Assembly: GCA_017885605.1 (NCBI GenBank) | Contig: JAFNFT010000037.1 | Location: 389 to 50,344, forward strand | From: Methanobacteriota archaeon | GTDB lineage: Archaea; Thermoplasmatota; E2; DHVEG-1 | DNA: 49,956 bases | Direction of reading: 5' to 3' | Shown here: piece by piece, positions 16,060-24,850 of the stretch | How the letters are laid out: each line of letters starts with the position of its first letter | Position numbering within the stretch: the first letter of the stretch is position 1 | Program-made: the position numbers and the translations under genes | The notes under the pieces: model-generated | Database searches by the model: none | Seen by the model: only the letters and a program-made list of their open reading frames with translations | What the model was told of the DNA's origin: nothing

Positions 16060-17652
16060 ATGAATCAAGGTATGCTGTTTGATCATCTGAGAAACCCCAA
16101 GTTTTATGGTGCTCATGTCACCTCTGTTCAATTGCTACAGACCCATATTTCCTATGTTGCCCTCACGGGGACTTATGCGTATAAGGTCAAAAAAACAGTG
16201 AATTTCGGTTTCCTTGATTTTTCAACGTTGGATAAACGCAAATACTACTGCGATGAGGAACTGCGGCTCAATAGAAGACTCTGCCCGGAGATGTACCTTG
16301 ATGTTCTCCCCATCACGAAGAAAGATAACACCCTTGAACTCAATGGGGATGGAACCATCGTTGAATATACTTTAAAAATGAAGGAATTCCCTCAGGAATG
16401 CATCATGACCAACATGCTTCAACAGGGAAAAATTACTGAGGAAACCATCGACCACCTCATTACGATTTTAATTGATTTCTATAACGCACAAGAAACAACC
16501 GAAGAAATCAAAAAATATGGTGAAGTATCCTCCGTCAAACAAAACATTGATGAGAATTTCGATCAAACCAAACCAATGATCGACATCACAGTTCCAAAAG
16601 AGATCTTTTGGTACATTAAGGATGAAGTCACGAAATTTTTCGAACGCAAAAAGGATGTGTTCGGACGCCGGATGAAAGAAGGGCGGATCTACGATTGCCA
16701 TGGAGATTTACACTCAGGAAATATCGTGGTGTCCGGTGAGACGATCCATATTTTTGACTGCATCGAGTTTAACGATCGCTTTCGCTTCTGCGATGTTGCT
16801 TCAGATATCGGGTTTCTTGCGATGGACCTCGATTATCAGAATCATCCCTACCTGTCAAGTTACTTCATCGAAAAATATGTGGAGAAAAGCAAGGATTTCG
16901 ATGTGTATTCAGTGCTGAATTTTTACAAATCGTACCGAGCGTTCGTCAGAGGGAAAGTCTATGGGTTCCAGCTCAATGATCCACATATCGACCCTGCTAC
17001 AAAAAAGCGTCTTTTATCATCCGCGAAAAAATATTTTGAGTTGTCACAGTATTATACAAGCCTATTTTCCCGTGATCTGCAAAAAAATAAACCATTGCTT
17101 ATCCTCATCGCTGGTTTATCTGGAACCGGGAAATCAACAGTGGCACGCAAAATCGCAGTTGATTATCACACAACACTCATCAACACGGATATCGTGCGAA
17201 AAGAGGCTGCGAGGATCGATCCTTATGAACGACACCATGATCAATACAATACCGGTCTTTATGACCCAAAAAAAATCGATGAGACCTACGAACAGGTCAT
17301 GCAGCATGCCTCCATGTTCTTAAAAAAAGGGTACAACGTCGTCCTTGATGCGACATTCCAGAAGAAAAAATACCGGGAGATGGCACACCATATCGCTGGA
17401 AAACACCATGCGACAATGGTTATAGTACAGTGCACATGCCCTGATGTAGTCGTAAAGAAACGATTGGCGGATCGATTGAAGAAGAAATCTGTTTCCGATG
17501 GGCGCTGGGAGATCTATCTGGTACAAAAAAAGACATTTGAACCATTTACCCCTGATGAGCACTCTCTTACAATGGATGCCTCTGATGAGTCGTACGAGTA
17601 TCGGATGGACTTCTATCAGCAGCTTCTGTCCCATATAAGCAAGGTGATATAA
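16060..17652 (+). CDS. Fused aminoglycoside-phosphotransferase-like kinase and P-loop kinase
   Basis: 530 residues in two domains. Residues 1-330 are an APH/choline-kinase-like fold with DCHGDLHSGNIV (catalytic Asp and Asn) and IFDCIEFNDRFRFCDVASDIGFLAMDLD (metal-binding Asp). Residues about 345-530 form a P-loop kinase with GLSGTGKST as Walker A and VVLDATFQKKKYR as the second motif. This two-domain protein is widespread in bacteria and anaerobes; the substrate is unknown to me. The last base of its TAA is the first base of the dph2 ATG, giving strong coupling. It is not evidence of drug resistance, as the natural substrate is likely a small metabolite. Confidence 0.88.
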   Translation: MNQGMLFDHLRNPKFYGAHVTSVQLLQTHISYVALTGTYAYKVKKTVNFGFLDFSTLDKRKYYCDEELRLNRRLCPEMYLDVLPITKKDNTLELNGDGTIVEYTLKMKEFPQECIMTNMLQQGKITEETIDHLITILIDFYNAQETTEEIKKYGEVSSVKQNIDENFDQTKPMIDITVPKEIFWYIKDEVTKFFERKKDVFGRRMKEGRIYDCHGDLHSGNIVVSGETIHIFDCIEFNDRFRFCDVASDIGFLAMDLDYQNHPYLSSYFIEKYVEKSKDFDVYSVLNFYKSYRAFVRGKVYGFQLNDPHIDPATKKRLLSSAKKYFELSQYYTSLFSRDLQKNKPLLILIAGLSGTGKSTVARKIAVDYHTTLINTDIVRKEAARIDPYERHHDQYNTGLYDPKKIDETYEQVMQHASMFLKKGYNVVLDATFQKKKYREMAHHIAGKHHATMVIVQCTCPDVVVKKRLADRLKKKSVSDGRWEIYLVQKKTFEPFTPDEHSLTMDASDESYEYRMDFYQQLLSHISKVI

Positions 17653-18671
17653 TGGAGATTTCAGGATATAACATTGATATCGAGTCTGTGGTTAATCTTA
17701 TTACACAAAAAAACTATAAAACAATCGCGGTTCAGGTTCCGGAAGGGTTGAAACGCAGTATTTTTCCGTTGGTTGATTTCATCAAAAAAGAAACCGGGGC
17801 TACCGTCCTTGTGTCAGCAAATCCCTGCTTTGGCGCTTGTGATGTGGTGAACTACGAACTAAAAAACATGGACGTGGACGGTGTTGTCCATATCGGGCAC
17901 ACTCCGATTCCTGATGTCGAAAATTTTTGGATCCCAACCATCTTTGTGAATGCACAATCAACACTCGACGTTTCCAAGGTTGTTGAAAAAGCGATTCCCT
18001 CATTGATAGGAAAAAAAATAGGTCTTGTCACCACCGCGCAACACCTCCATACTCTTGAGACTGTTGAAAAAATATTACAACAACATGGTCTTGAACCATT
18101 CATTACCGAAGGCGATGAACGCATCGCTTCAAAAGGTCAGATACTCGGTTGTAATTTTTCTGCTGGAGCGCAACTCGCTGAACAGGTTGATTGTTTCTTA
18201 TTCATCGGGAGTGGAACGTTCCACCCGGTTGGTCTTTTAATGAGTACAAAAAAACCGGTGATTGCTGCTGATCCCTATACGAATACCGTGAAAAAACAAG
18301 AAATCGAGGACATGAAAAACAACATGTTACGACAGCGGTACGGTGCGATTCTCGCGTGTCGGAGTGCGCGACGATACGGAATACTTGTTGGACTGAAACG
18401 TGGTCAGCAACGCATAAACCTTGCCTACCAGGTGCAGCAAATGCTTGATTCGGCAGGGAAACTTTCCTTGCTGATTACTCAAGATGAGTTTTCCCCTTTG
18501 TCGCTGCAGGGTTTTGATCTCGATTGTTATGTGTCAACCGCCTGTCCACGGATAGCAATTGATGATTATCTCCAATACAAAAAACCAATCATTACTCCTC
18601 TCGAACTGGAGATTGTTCTGGGGAGGCGCGAATGGGAGACCTATGTGTTTGATGAAATCCTACAGGGGTAG
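17652..18671 (+). CDS. dph2: Diphthamide biosynthesis enzyme Dph2 (archaeal)
   Basis: 339 residues. The three cysteines that hold the unusual radical-SAM [4Fe-4S] cluster are visible: Cys59 (NPCFGACD), Cys167 (ILGCNFSAG) and Cys298 (STACPRIAID). It moves the 3-amino-3-carboxypropyl group of SAM onto a histidine of elongation factor 2, the first step to diphthamide. The start ATG overlaps the upstream stop by one base (TAATG). Length and cysteine spacing match archaeal Dph2 homodimers. radB follows 33 bases later. Confidence 0.95.
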   Translation: MEISGYNIDIESVVNLITQKNYKTIAVQVPEGLKRSIFPLVDFIKKETGATVLVSANPCFGACDVVNYELKNMDVDGVVHIGHTPIPDVENFWIPTIFVNAQSTLDVSKVVEKAIPSLIGKKIGLVTTAQHLHTLETVEKILQQHGLEPFITEGDERIASKGQILGCNFSAGAQLAEQVDCFLFIGSGTFHPVGLLMSTKKPVIAADPYTNTVKKQEIEDMKNNMLRQRYGAILACRSARRYGILVGLKRGQQRINLAYQVQQMLDSAGKLSLLITQDEFSPLSLQGFDLDCYVSTACPRIAIDDYLQYKKPIITPLELEIVLGRREWETYVFDEILQG

Positions 18672-18704
18672 GTCGTCAAAGCTTTTTTATCTCCTTGTTT
18701 CCTC

Positions 18705-19370
18705 ATGGTGCGTATCATGACACTGTTATCTCTTGGATGCGAACCTTTAGATGCTTTGCTCGGGGGTGGCATTGAAAGTGGAATTATTACACGAATCTAT
18801 GGTGAAGCCGGGACAGGAAAAACCAATTTTTGCCTTCAGGCAGTTCGACAATGTGTGTGTTCCCATAAAAAGGTCGCCTATATTGACGCAGAAGGAGTTT
18901 CTGTAGAGAGGATACGACAGATCTGTGTAGACTGCGATTATAAAAACATCCTCCGTGAGATCCTGTTCTTCACCCCAACATCATTTGGATCACAAGAACA
19001 GATGATCTGCGATGCGATTGCGATGAAAGGAATAGGTCTTATTGTTGTCGATACGATTACGATGTTTTATCGATTGAATCTTGAAGAGGACCGGGAAGGA
19101 GCGATCCGTTCATTTACGAGACAAGTAACAAACCTGCAGCTTGCTGCTCGAGAGAAAGATATCTGTGTGATTATCACCGAGCAGGTCTATACAAATAAAA
19201 AAGGTGAAATAAAACCTTTTACGAACCGTGATGCCGAACATATGACAAAAACGATTTTACGGTTCGATCGAAAAGGAATCGGACAACGAGAAGCAATCAT
19301 CATCAAACACCGGTCGCAACCCGAAGGGAAAAAAGCGAGTTTTCGGATTAGTACATGTGGATTGGAATAA
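18705..19370 (+). CDS. radB: DNA repair and recombination protein RadB
   Basis: 221 residues, the typical short RadB length. It has a RecA core with Walker A GEAGTGKTN (about residues 34-42), a Walker B-like strand LIVVDTITMFYRL, and no N-terminal HhH domain, which separates it from RadA. RadB is a euryarchaeal RadA paralog that helps strand exchange. CTTTTTTAT at 18682-18690 is a TATA-like box with no ribosome site after it. The true start may be ATG 18705 or ATG 18717; the second fits the box spacing slightly better. It ends the dph2 stretch and meets the surface-protein gene tail to tail. Confidence 0.94.
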   Translation: MVRIMTLLSLGCEPLDALLGGGIESGIITRIYGEAGTGKTNFCLQAVRQCVCSHKKVAYIDAEGVSVERIRQICVDCDYKNILREILFFTPTSFGSQEQMICDAIAMKGIGLIVVDTITMFYRLNLEEDREGAIRSFTRQVTNLQLAAREKDICVIITEQVYTNKKGEIKPFTNRDAEHMTKTILRFDRKGIGQREAIIIKHRSQPEGKKASFRISTCGLE

Positions 19371-19388
19371 AGTTAATCCGAGGTTCTT

Positions 19389-21785
19389 TTATGGTCCTGG
19401 TTCTTCGGGTCCAATACTTATGAAACCTGAGGGATTGTTTTGATTCGCATACTCGGCAGCAATCCATGTTGCGTCTAACGGTGTACTAGTAATTTTGATT
19501 TCATCCAGTAGTCCATTCCATAGATTAACAGTACCATCCTGTATAAGACAACCAATCGTTGAGGTATCAGTATTTTGATCATCAAACCAAATTCCATTTG
19601 GATTTTGGCCATCTTGCCAGCTCAGAGCTACTTCGTCTCCATCCAAAAAGAAGCGGTTCTCAGATCCTGTAGAGCTCCAGGAGATATAATGCCAGATGCC
19701 ATCATTCATCCCAACTTCTTTTTGTCCTTGGAAGTTTGAATTTGTACCATAAACATCCCGTGCGTACATCAGTTTACCGCTGTCCCGTTTCCCTAGATAA
19801 ATATATGGTTTTGATGATGAAGTTACTCCTTCGCCCCAAACCGCCATTGGTTCGTCCCCTGTAGTTTGTATCCATGCGGAGCATGTTCCTTCGTTCATCG
19901 TAGAGGTAAAATCGGTAAAAGAAATATAATCATCATTCCCGTCAAATAAATAACAGGAACCAATCTTCCCTTCGATAAGATTTGATGTTGTCATACCACC
20001 ATGGGGAACCCCGTCATTATTGTTCCCTGTGTTATCCTGAATCATTTGGTTTGGTGTCTTGCAGAGATGATACACTGCTTCGAATCCGGTCCAGACTTTC
20101 TCAGGGTATGGCATGTAGAGAGAATCTGGATTACCATAATACATTAATATCACAGTATCCGATGTTGATGATAAGAATGGGATTTTAACCCAGGTTACAA
20201 GGGTCCCTGTTGATTGATTAAATTCGTCGAGATCATGGTAGAGTTTCGAAGCGACACCCAGATTATTCATAAAGAGGATATCTCCACCATCAGCACGTGC
20301 TTTCATTAAATCTACATCGATACAACTGATTAGTACTGGAAAATTGTCTTGATCACTTGATAGTTGTGTATGATCGATCGTGATTTGTTTTCTGTACTGC
20401 CAACCGAAATCAAACGGATTGAATTGAGAGGGATACCCCGTGTCAAAGTGGTAGACCTTACGCGTCCAATGTGGACCATCAGTGACATTTATAAACCATC
20501 GATAAGAAACACCAAAGGTGAGACCGCCCACTGGGACGGTATACGTTCCATCATGAATACCTATTTCATGTTTGAATCCAATATTTGGTGATGTCTCTAC
20601 GGTGTACTCCATCGTATCACCCTGGTAATCTTTCAGCGTGAACTGCAATTGTTGTAGATCCATCGGGACGTCCCGTTCTCCATCTGATGGTGATGGATTT
20701 GTAAGAATCGGTGCTACCGCTTCTGTCGTGAATGTCATGGTTTTTTCCGTGGTATCTTTTCCATCAGTGACTTCAACATACCACGTATACGTCGTTAGAT
20801 CTTCTAAACCACTTACGGGAATCGAGTAGATTCCATCAGGTTTCAGACCACCGGTCCCTGATCCGATGTCAGGATCCGTAATCACATTATAACTCATTAG
20901 TTCATTGTCTGCATCTTGTATCTCAAAGTGTAATTCTGTCGTCGTCATGGGAACCATTTGTTGTCCGTCAGATGGATCGGTCTGCGTGATCTCCGGTGGG
21001 TTGTTCGGCGGGTAGAACTCAAATTCCTCCGCAGTCACCCTCGTATATAATGCATAGCCGAAGATCCCATACGACATGATCGGTGGGAGGAAAATGCTAA
21101 ATCCGATGCCCCAGAACCCCAGGGCGATACCTTGTTGTTGTCCTCCAGCAAGAAAGCCAGTCCGGGAGATCAGACCACCGACGGAGGTGATACCACTGGG
21201 TGTGGACCACCAGACGAACGCCCGAGGGATAGGGGACAAAAGGAAGGGGATGAGTCGAGGGAGGATGATGATAGGAAACGCGGATCCTTCTCCGAATGTA
21301 GCAAAGTTACAGAACCATTCTGAGGCTTTCGTCTGGACGGGATTAGGATTTATGTGAAGAGGATTTTTTGGTTTGGTAGGTGATCTGAGAAGGGAGAGGA
21401 GCTGGTTTTTTGTTACTCCCGGTGGGATGACTTTGGCGTCTAGAAGAAGATTCACAAATTCTTCTTGTAAAGCCTGGGTTTTTTCGCTGGATATATCTGC
21501 TGTCATTTCTTTTTGTATTTCTTGATATTTTTCATAGATTTTTTGTGCCTGCGATGTTGATAGAGGCATGTTCTGTTTTTCTAACCCGTTTTTTCCAATG
21601 ATATATACTGTGATGGAACTGGTTTTTTCAATCGAAGGAAGTGATGTTGCAGTAATATTTTGTTGTTGTGTCGGTGTTTGTGTCTGTCCTAAGCTCACAG
21701 ATGGAATACTTGTGGTGACTAAGAGAATAATAATTCCTAAAATTACTCCGCTTTTAAATTTGGTACCTTTCATCTCTTTCCCCAT
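19389..21785 (-). CDS. Secreted multi-domain surface protein (FN3-like pair, DUF2341, LamG-like)
   Basis: 798 residues. A signal peptide covers about residues 10-34 (VILGIIILLVTTSIPSVSLG). Residues 35-160 are a helical, Thr/Gln-rich region. Residues about 165-275 contain hydrophobic segments around PIIILPRLIPFLL and FWGIGFSIFLPPIM. Two fibronectin/Ig-like repeats follow, each with a PSDG turn, TYTWYVEVTDG or SYRWFINVTDG. Next is a DUF2341 domain starting WQYRKQITIDHTQL with DTVILMYYGNPDS. A C-terminal LamG/concanavalin-like sandwich follows (YLFDGNDDYISF, GTCSAWIQT). It ends GPEEPGP with no C-terminal anchor. It likely binds polysaccharide or coats the cell. A TATA-like box is at 21828-21838. 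Confidence 0.85.
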   Translation of the reverse strand: MGKEMKGTKFKSGVILGIIILLVTTSIPSVSLGQTQTPTQQQNITATSLPSIEKTSSITVYIIGKNGLEKQNMPLSTSQAQKIYEKYQEIQKEMTADISSEKTQALQEEFVNLLLDAKVIPPGVTKNQLLSLLRSPTKPKNPLHINPNPVQTKASEWFCNFATFGEGSAFPIIILPRLIPFLLSPIPRAFVWWSTPSGITSVGGLISRTGFLAGGQQQGIALGFWGIGFSIFLPPIMSYGIFGYALYTRVTAEEFEFYPPNNPPEITQTDPSDGQQMVPMTTTELHFEIQDADNELMSYNVITDPDIGSGTGGLKPDGIYSIPVSGLEDLTTYTWYVEVTDGKDTTEKTMTFTTEAVAPILTNPSPSDGERDVPMDLQQLQFTLKDYQGDTMEYTVETSPNIGFKHEIGIHDGTYTVPVGGLTFGVSYRWFINVTDGPHWTRKVYHFDTGYPSQFNPFDFGWQYRKQITIDHTQLSSDQDNFPVLISCIDVDLMKARADGGDILFMNNLGVASKLYHDLDEFNQSTGTLVTWVKIPFLSSTSDTVILMYYGNPDSLYMPYPEKVWTGFEAVYHLCKTPNQMIQDNTGNNNDGVPHGGMTTSNLIEGKIGSCYLFDGNDDYISFTDFTSTMNEGTCSAWIQTTGDEPMAVWGEGVTSSSKPYIYLGKRDSGKLMYARDVYGTNSNFQGQKEVGMNDGIWHYISWSSTGSENRFFLDGDEVALSWQDGQNPNGIWFDDQNTDTSTIGCLIQDGTVNLWNGLLDEIKITSTPLDATWIAAEYANQNNPSGFISIGPEEPGP

Positions 21786-21827
21786 TTTGCATACGACCTT
21801 GAAGTATATCTAATTTTTGAACATAGT

Positions 21828-21838
21828 TTTTATATAAT
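21828..21838 (-). promoter_or_regulatory. TATA box for the surface-protein gene
   Basis: Read on the minus strand this is TTATATAAAAA, about 45-50 bases before ATG 21785, leaving a short leader. It lies in a 131-base divergent region shared with gins51. Confidence 0.5.
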
Positions 21839-21916
21839 GGATATATGACAATAAAAACGAATGATCTTGACTAAAACTATTTAACGATGGTTCTTATTTT
21901 ATAAAGCGAATATCTT

Positions 21917-22510
21917 ATGGATGAACACGAGAATATCAACTATAAAACACTGCGCAGAGCCCAGCAAGATGAGCAAGCCTCGTCTCTTCTTACAAAGATC
22001 AATGTCAGTTTCTACAAGGATCTTTCATTGTATATCCAAACCCTTGAGCGGAGCATTGAAAATGAAAAGAACCCTTTAAAACTCAAGCTCTTCACTGATG
22101 AAGTCCAAAACACAAAAAAAATTGCCAACAGCATCTATGAGCTTCGAGAGAAAAAAATTGTTCAGGCAGCACTTGCGACAGCTCGTAGCGCCACCCCTGA
22201 TCTAACAAATCTTCTTGAGATTGAAAAAAAATTATACAGGTCTCTTGTGGAACAGATTATCGTCTCACGTAGTGAAATCTTTGAAAAACCAACGGATTTT
22301 CCTGTTACAACACCACCAGCATCACCAACGAGTAATCAAGCCAAGCAAGATTCTAACACACATCCGATTGTCCGTGTCTTAGAAGACACCCCTGCATTTA
22401 TCGGAACCGATGGAAACACCTATTTGTTGCGTAAAGAAGACGTGCTTTCAATGCCAAGCGAAATGACAGAGCCACTCCTGAAAAAAAAGGTAGTCGAACC
22501 GGTGAAATAA
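21917..22510 (+). CDS. gins51: DNA replication factor GINS, Gins51 type
   Basis: 197 residues. The N-terminal 130 residues are helical (A domain: INYKTLRRAQQDEQ, then FYKDLSLYIQTLERSI), followed by a Pro/Ser/Thr/Gln linker. A small C-terminal beta domain (B domain) begins HPIVRVLEDTPAFIGTDG. The A-then-B order defines Gins51. GINS links MCM helicase with Cdc45/RecJ-like nuclease at the replication fork. Many Thermoplasmatota have only Gins51, forming a homotetramer. It lies just upstream of the L44e-S27e-aIF2-alpha cluster, a frequent arrangement in euryarchaea. Confidence 0.88.
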   Translation: MDEHENINYKTLRRAQQDEQASSLLTKINVSFYKDLSLYIQTLERSIENEKNPLKLKLFTDEVQNTKKIANSIYELREKKIVQAALATARSATPDLTNLLEIEKKLYRSLVEQIIVSRSEIFEKPTDFPVTTPPASPTSNQAKQDSNTHPIVRVLEDTPAFIGTDGNTYLLRKEDVLSMPSEMTEPLLKKKVVEPVK

Positions 22511-22521
22511 GGCACCCTACA

Positions 22522-22531
22522 TTTTTATATA
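22522..22531 (+). promoter_or_regulatory. TATA box for the L44e-S27e-aIF2a-Nop10-PAC2 operon
   Basis: TTTTTATATA lies 39-48 bases before ATG 22570. A start site about 25 bases downstream would leave a leader of roughly 15-20 bases carrying GTGAT just before the ATG. Confidence 0.6.
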
Positions 22532-22569
22532 CCTTTCTTACTTACGGTTACAATCGAACTGTGATATCT

Positions 22570-22851
22570 ATGAAGATACCTAGGAAAATTAAACGGTACT
22601 GTCCTTACTGTAAAAAACACACGCTTCACGAAGTTGACAAGATGAAAAAACGAAAAGCAAGCGAGCTGAAACGAGGACAACGACGGTTCAGACGAGCCAC
22701 CAGTGGATACGGAGGGTTTCCTCGACCAAAACCAGAGGGGCGAGAGAAAACCAGCAGACGGATAGCAACCCGATTCACTTGCACGGTCTGTAAAAAAATG
22801 CATCAGCCGCCGAGCATACGGTCAAAAAAATTTGAGATAGAAGGTGAATAA
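22570..22851 (+). CDS. rpl44e: 50S ribosomal protein L44e
   Basis: 93 residues, normal length. It starts MKIPRKIKRYCPYCKKHTLHEV and carries a zinc site from CPYC near the start and CTVC near residue 74. It is strongly basic. It binds 23S rRNA near the E site. ATG 22570 is used instead of the in-frame GTG 22561, because GTGAT there is likely the ribosome site and the family normally begins MKIPK. Its stop is five bases before the rps27e ATG. Confidence 0.96.
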   Translation: MKIPRKIKRYCPYCKKHTLHEVDKMKKRKASELKRGQRRFRRATSGYGGFPRPKPEGREKTSRRIATRFTCTVCKKMHQPPSIRSKKFEIEGE

Positions 22852-22855
22852 ACCT

Positions 22856-23032
22856 ATGGATCAACCAAAAAGCAGGTTCATTAAAGTACGATGTAATGAT
22901 TGTGAAAACGAGCAAGTCCTGTTTGACAAGGCAAGTACGACGGTCCTGTGTCATATCTGCGGCAGTAAACTTGCGACCCCAACTGGCGGGAAAGCTCGGA
23001 TAAAAGGAACCATTTTAGAGACTATTGAATAA
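22856..23032 (+). CDS. rps27e: 30S ribosomal protein S27e
   Basis: 58 residues. It has a four-cysteine zinc ribbon, CNDCENEQ and CHICGSKL, and the family end TPTGGKARIKGTILETI. ATG 22856 is the start, with AGGTGA at 22842-22847 inside the end of rpl44e as ribosome site; the in-frame GTG 22844 is part of that site. It is a small-subunit protein. Confidence 0.96.
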   Translation: MDQPKSRFIKVRCNDCENEQVLFDKASTTVLCHICGSKLATPTGGKARIKGTILETIE

Positions 23033-23043
23033 GGTTTATCTCC

Positions 23044-23832
23044 ATGATGAAAAAGGAGTACCCTGAAGAAGGAGAACTCGTTGTTGGTACGATAACCAAA
23101 GTCCAAGGTTTTGGCGCGTTTGTGTCACTTGATGAATACCCTAATAAAGAAGGGTTCATCCATATTTCTGAAATAGCGACGGGCTGGGTAAAACGTATCC
23201 GTAATTTTGTGAGAGAAAAACAGAAAGTTGTCTGTAAGGTCGTCCATGTCGATGAAGCAAAGAAACATATCGATCTTTCCTTAAAGAAAGTCAATGATCA
23301 TCAACGGCGAGAAAAAATCCAGGATTGGAAGAATGCGCAGAAAGCAACAAAACTCTTTGAGATGGTCGCACAAGTGCTTGGGAAATCAGTTGATCAATGT
23401 TATACGGAATTCGGCGATGCTCTTGTAAAAAAATATGGGACGATGTATGCAGCATTTGAAGAATGCGCTTATGATGCAAACACCCTGAAAAACGATGGTT
23501 TTTCCGGGGATTGGCTGAATAAATTCGAGGAGGTCGCCAAGGGGAGCATCACGGTTCCTTTCGTTGAGATTAAAGGGATGCTTCTTCTTACGTCCTTTCT
23601 TCCAGATGGGATTACTCATATCAAGGAAGCACTTAGCATCGCTGAAAAAAGCGAGTTCGATGACGTCACCATCGATATCAAGTACATTGGCGCGCCTCGT
23701 TACATGGTTAAAGTCAAGGCTCCTGATTATAAGATTGCAGAATCGCAGATGAAAAAAGCGGTTGAGCGCGCTGACGCGTATATGAAAAAAATGAAAGGTG
23801 AATGCGAGTTTCAACGTGAAGTCGAAGCATAA
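23044..23832 (+). CDS. eif2a: Translation initiation factor aIF2, alpha subunit
   Basis: 262 residues. An N-terminal S1 domain (GELVVGTITKVQGFGAFVSLDEY, GFIHISEIATGWVKRIRNF) is followed by a helical domain and a C-terminal alpha/beta domain (IDIKYIGAPRYMVKVKAPDYK). It binds the gamma subunit and Met-tRNAi during initiation. The ATG at 23044 is followed by another ATG at 23047; either may be used. It sits 11 bases after rps27e and overlaps nop10 (TAATG). Confidence 0.96.
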   Translation: MMKKEYPEEGELVVGTITKVQGFGAFVSLDEYPNKEGFIHISEIATGWVKRIRNFVREKQKVVCKVVHVDEAKKHIDLSLKKVNDHQRREKIQDWKNAQKATKLFEMVAQVLGKSVDQCYTEFGDALVKKYGTMYAAFEECAYDANTLKNDGFSGDWLNKFEEVAKGSITVPFVEIKGMLLLTSFLPDGITHIKEALSIAEKSEFDDVTIDIKYIGAPRYMVKVKAPDYKIAESQMKKAVERADAYMKKMKGECEFQREVEA

Positions 23833-24005
23833 TGTCTGAAATACTATATTGTCAACATTGTCAGCGGTACACCATTCATCCGGTCTGTGGTGTCTGCAAG
23901 GGAAAAACAATATTCAATAAACCTGCTCGGTTTTCACCGCAGGATCATTATGGGAAGTACCGCCGGGCGTTAAAAAAAAGAAATGGGGAAGAGCTGAGAC
24001 AATGA
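23832..24005 (+). CDS. nop10: Ribosome biogenesis protein Nop10
   Basis: 57 residues read directly from the sequence, beginning MSEILYCQHCQRYTIHPVCG. A four-cysteine zinc ribbon (CQHC and CGVC, residues 7-22) is followed by the Nop10 signature PARFSPQDHYGKYRR. It is a subunit of the H/ACA RNP that guides pseudouridylation. The start overlaps the aIF2-alpha stop by one base and its stop overlaps the next gene (ATGA), so it lies inside a tightly coupled operon. It is too short for most gene finders' length limits but clear by motif. Confidence 0.95.
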   Translation: MSEILYCQHCQRYTIHPVCGVCKGKTIFNKPARFSPQDHYGKYRRALKKRNGEELRQ

Positions 24006-24766
24006 ACCTAGTAGAAATAAAGTACATTGAGAAAAAACCAAAACTTAAAAATCCGATTTTTATTGAAGGATTACCTGGGATTGGGAATGTCGGGAAACTT
24101 GCTGTGGAACATCTTATTGATACGATGAAAGCAAGAAAATTCGCTGAGTTGTACAGCAAGGATTTTCCTCCGCAGGTGTTCATCAACCCTGATGGGACCA
24201 TTAAGTTGGTCAATAACGAGTTTTATTATTGGAAGGCAAAGAAGAAGGGCCAGCAGGACATCGTTCTCTTAACTGGGGATTACCAGGGTCTTTCATCGCA
24301 AGGGCAATATGAGCTTGCAGAGTCCATCCTTGATATTGTTCAGGACCTGGGTGTGAAACAGATGTTCACCCTTGGTGGGTACGGCCTTGGTCGGGAGATT
24401 AAAGAACCAAAGGTGCTTTTTGCGACCACCGATGTTCGTCTTGTGAAAACCATGAAGAAGTATGGGGCGATTTTTAAGAAGAACGAACCTGGTGGCGGAA
24501 TCATTGGTGCGAGTGGTTTACTGCTTGGTTTAGGCAAGCTTCGAGGTTTAGTTGGTACCTGTTTTATGGGTGAGACCCCCGGGTATCTTGTTGACCCGAA
24601 GAGTGCGAAAGCGGTTCTAAAGGTTCTTACCAAGGCGGTAAATGTCACTATTGATCTTTCGCGGCTTGAGGAGAAAGCAAAAGAGATAGAGTATATCGCT
24701 CAGCAGCTCAATGAAATGGAAACGATGGTCAAAGAAAAACCAGATGACATTCGGTATATCGGTTAG
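24002..24766 (+). CDS. PAC2 family proteasome assembly chaperone homolog
   Basis: 254 residues of the PAC2/DUF75 family: FIEGLPGIGNVGKLAVEHLI near the start, SSQGQYELAESILD in the middle, and GGGIIGASGLLLGLGKLRG. The last 35 residues form a helix (LEEKAKEIEYIAQQLNEME). Archaeal PbaA/PbaB-type relatives assist protein complex assembly, including the proteasome. The ATG overlaps the nop10 stop (ATGA). It is the last gene of the operon, followed by a T-rich terminator. Confidence 0.9.
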   Translation: MNLVEIKYIEKKPKLKNPIFIEGLPGIGNVGKLAVEHLIDTMKARKFAELYSKDFPPQVFINPDGTIKLVNNEFYYWKAKKKGQQDIVLLTGDYQGLSSQGQYELAESILDIVQDLGVKQMFTLGGYGLGREIKEPKVLFATTDVRLVKTMKKYGAIFKKNEPGGGIIGASGLLLGLGKLRGLVGTCFMGETPGYLVDPKSAKAVLKVLTKAVNVTIDLSRLEEKAKEIEYIAQQLNEMETMVKEKPDDIRYIG

Positions 24767-24778
24767 TGGTTCTCCTAA

Positions 24779-24845
24779 TTTTTTTTCTTTTTTTATTAAA
24801 CTATACTTATTAAAAGAAATTAAAATAAAAAGAAAAAGAAAAATG
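24779..24845. terminator. Bidirectional terminator between PAC2 and the secreted-protein gene
   Basis: A plus-strand T tract (24779-24795) directly follows the PAC2 stop. An A-rich tract (24820-24842), T-rich on the minus strand, follows the convergent gene. Together they would stop transcription from both sides. Confidence 0.6.
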
Positions 24846-24850
24846 GTGTC

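Noticed and set aside
16060-17652. Aminoglycoside resistance gene
   Set aside because: Only the fold is shared. The fused P-loop kinase partner and the archaeal housekeeping neighbours point to a metabolic kinase.
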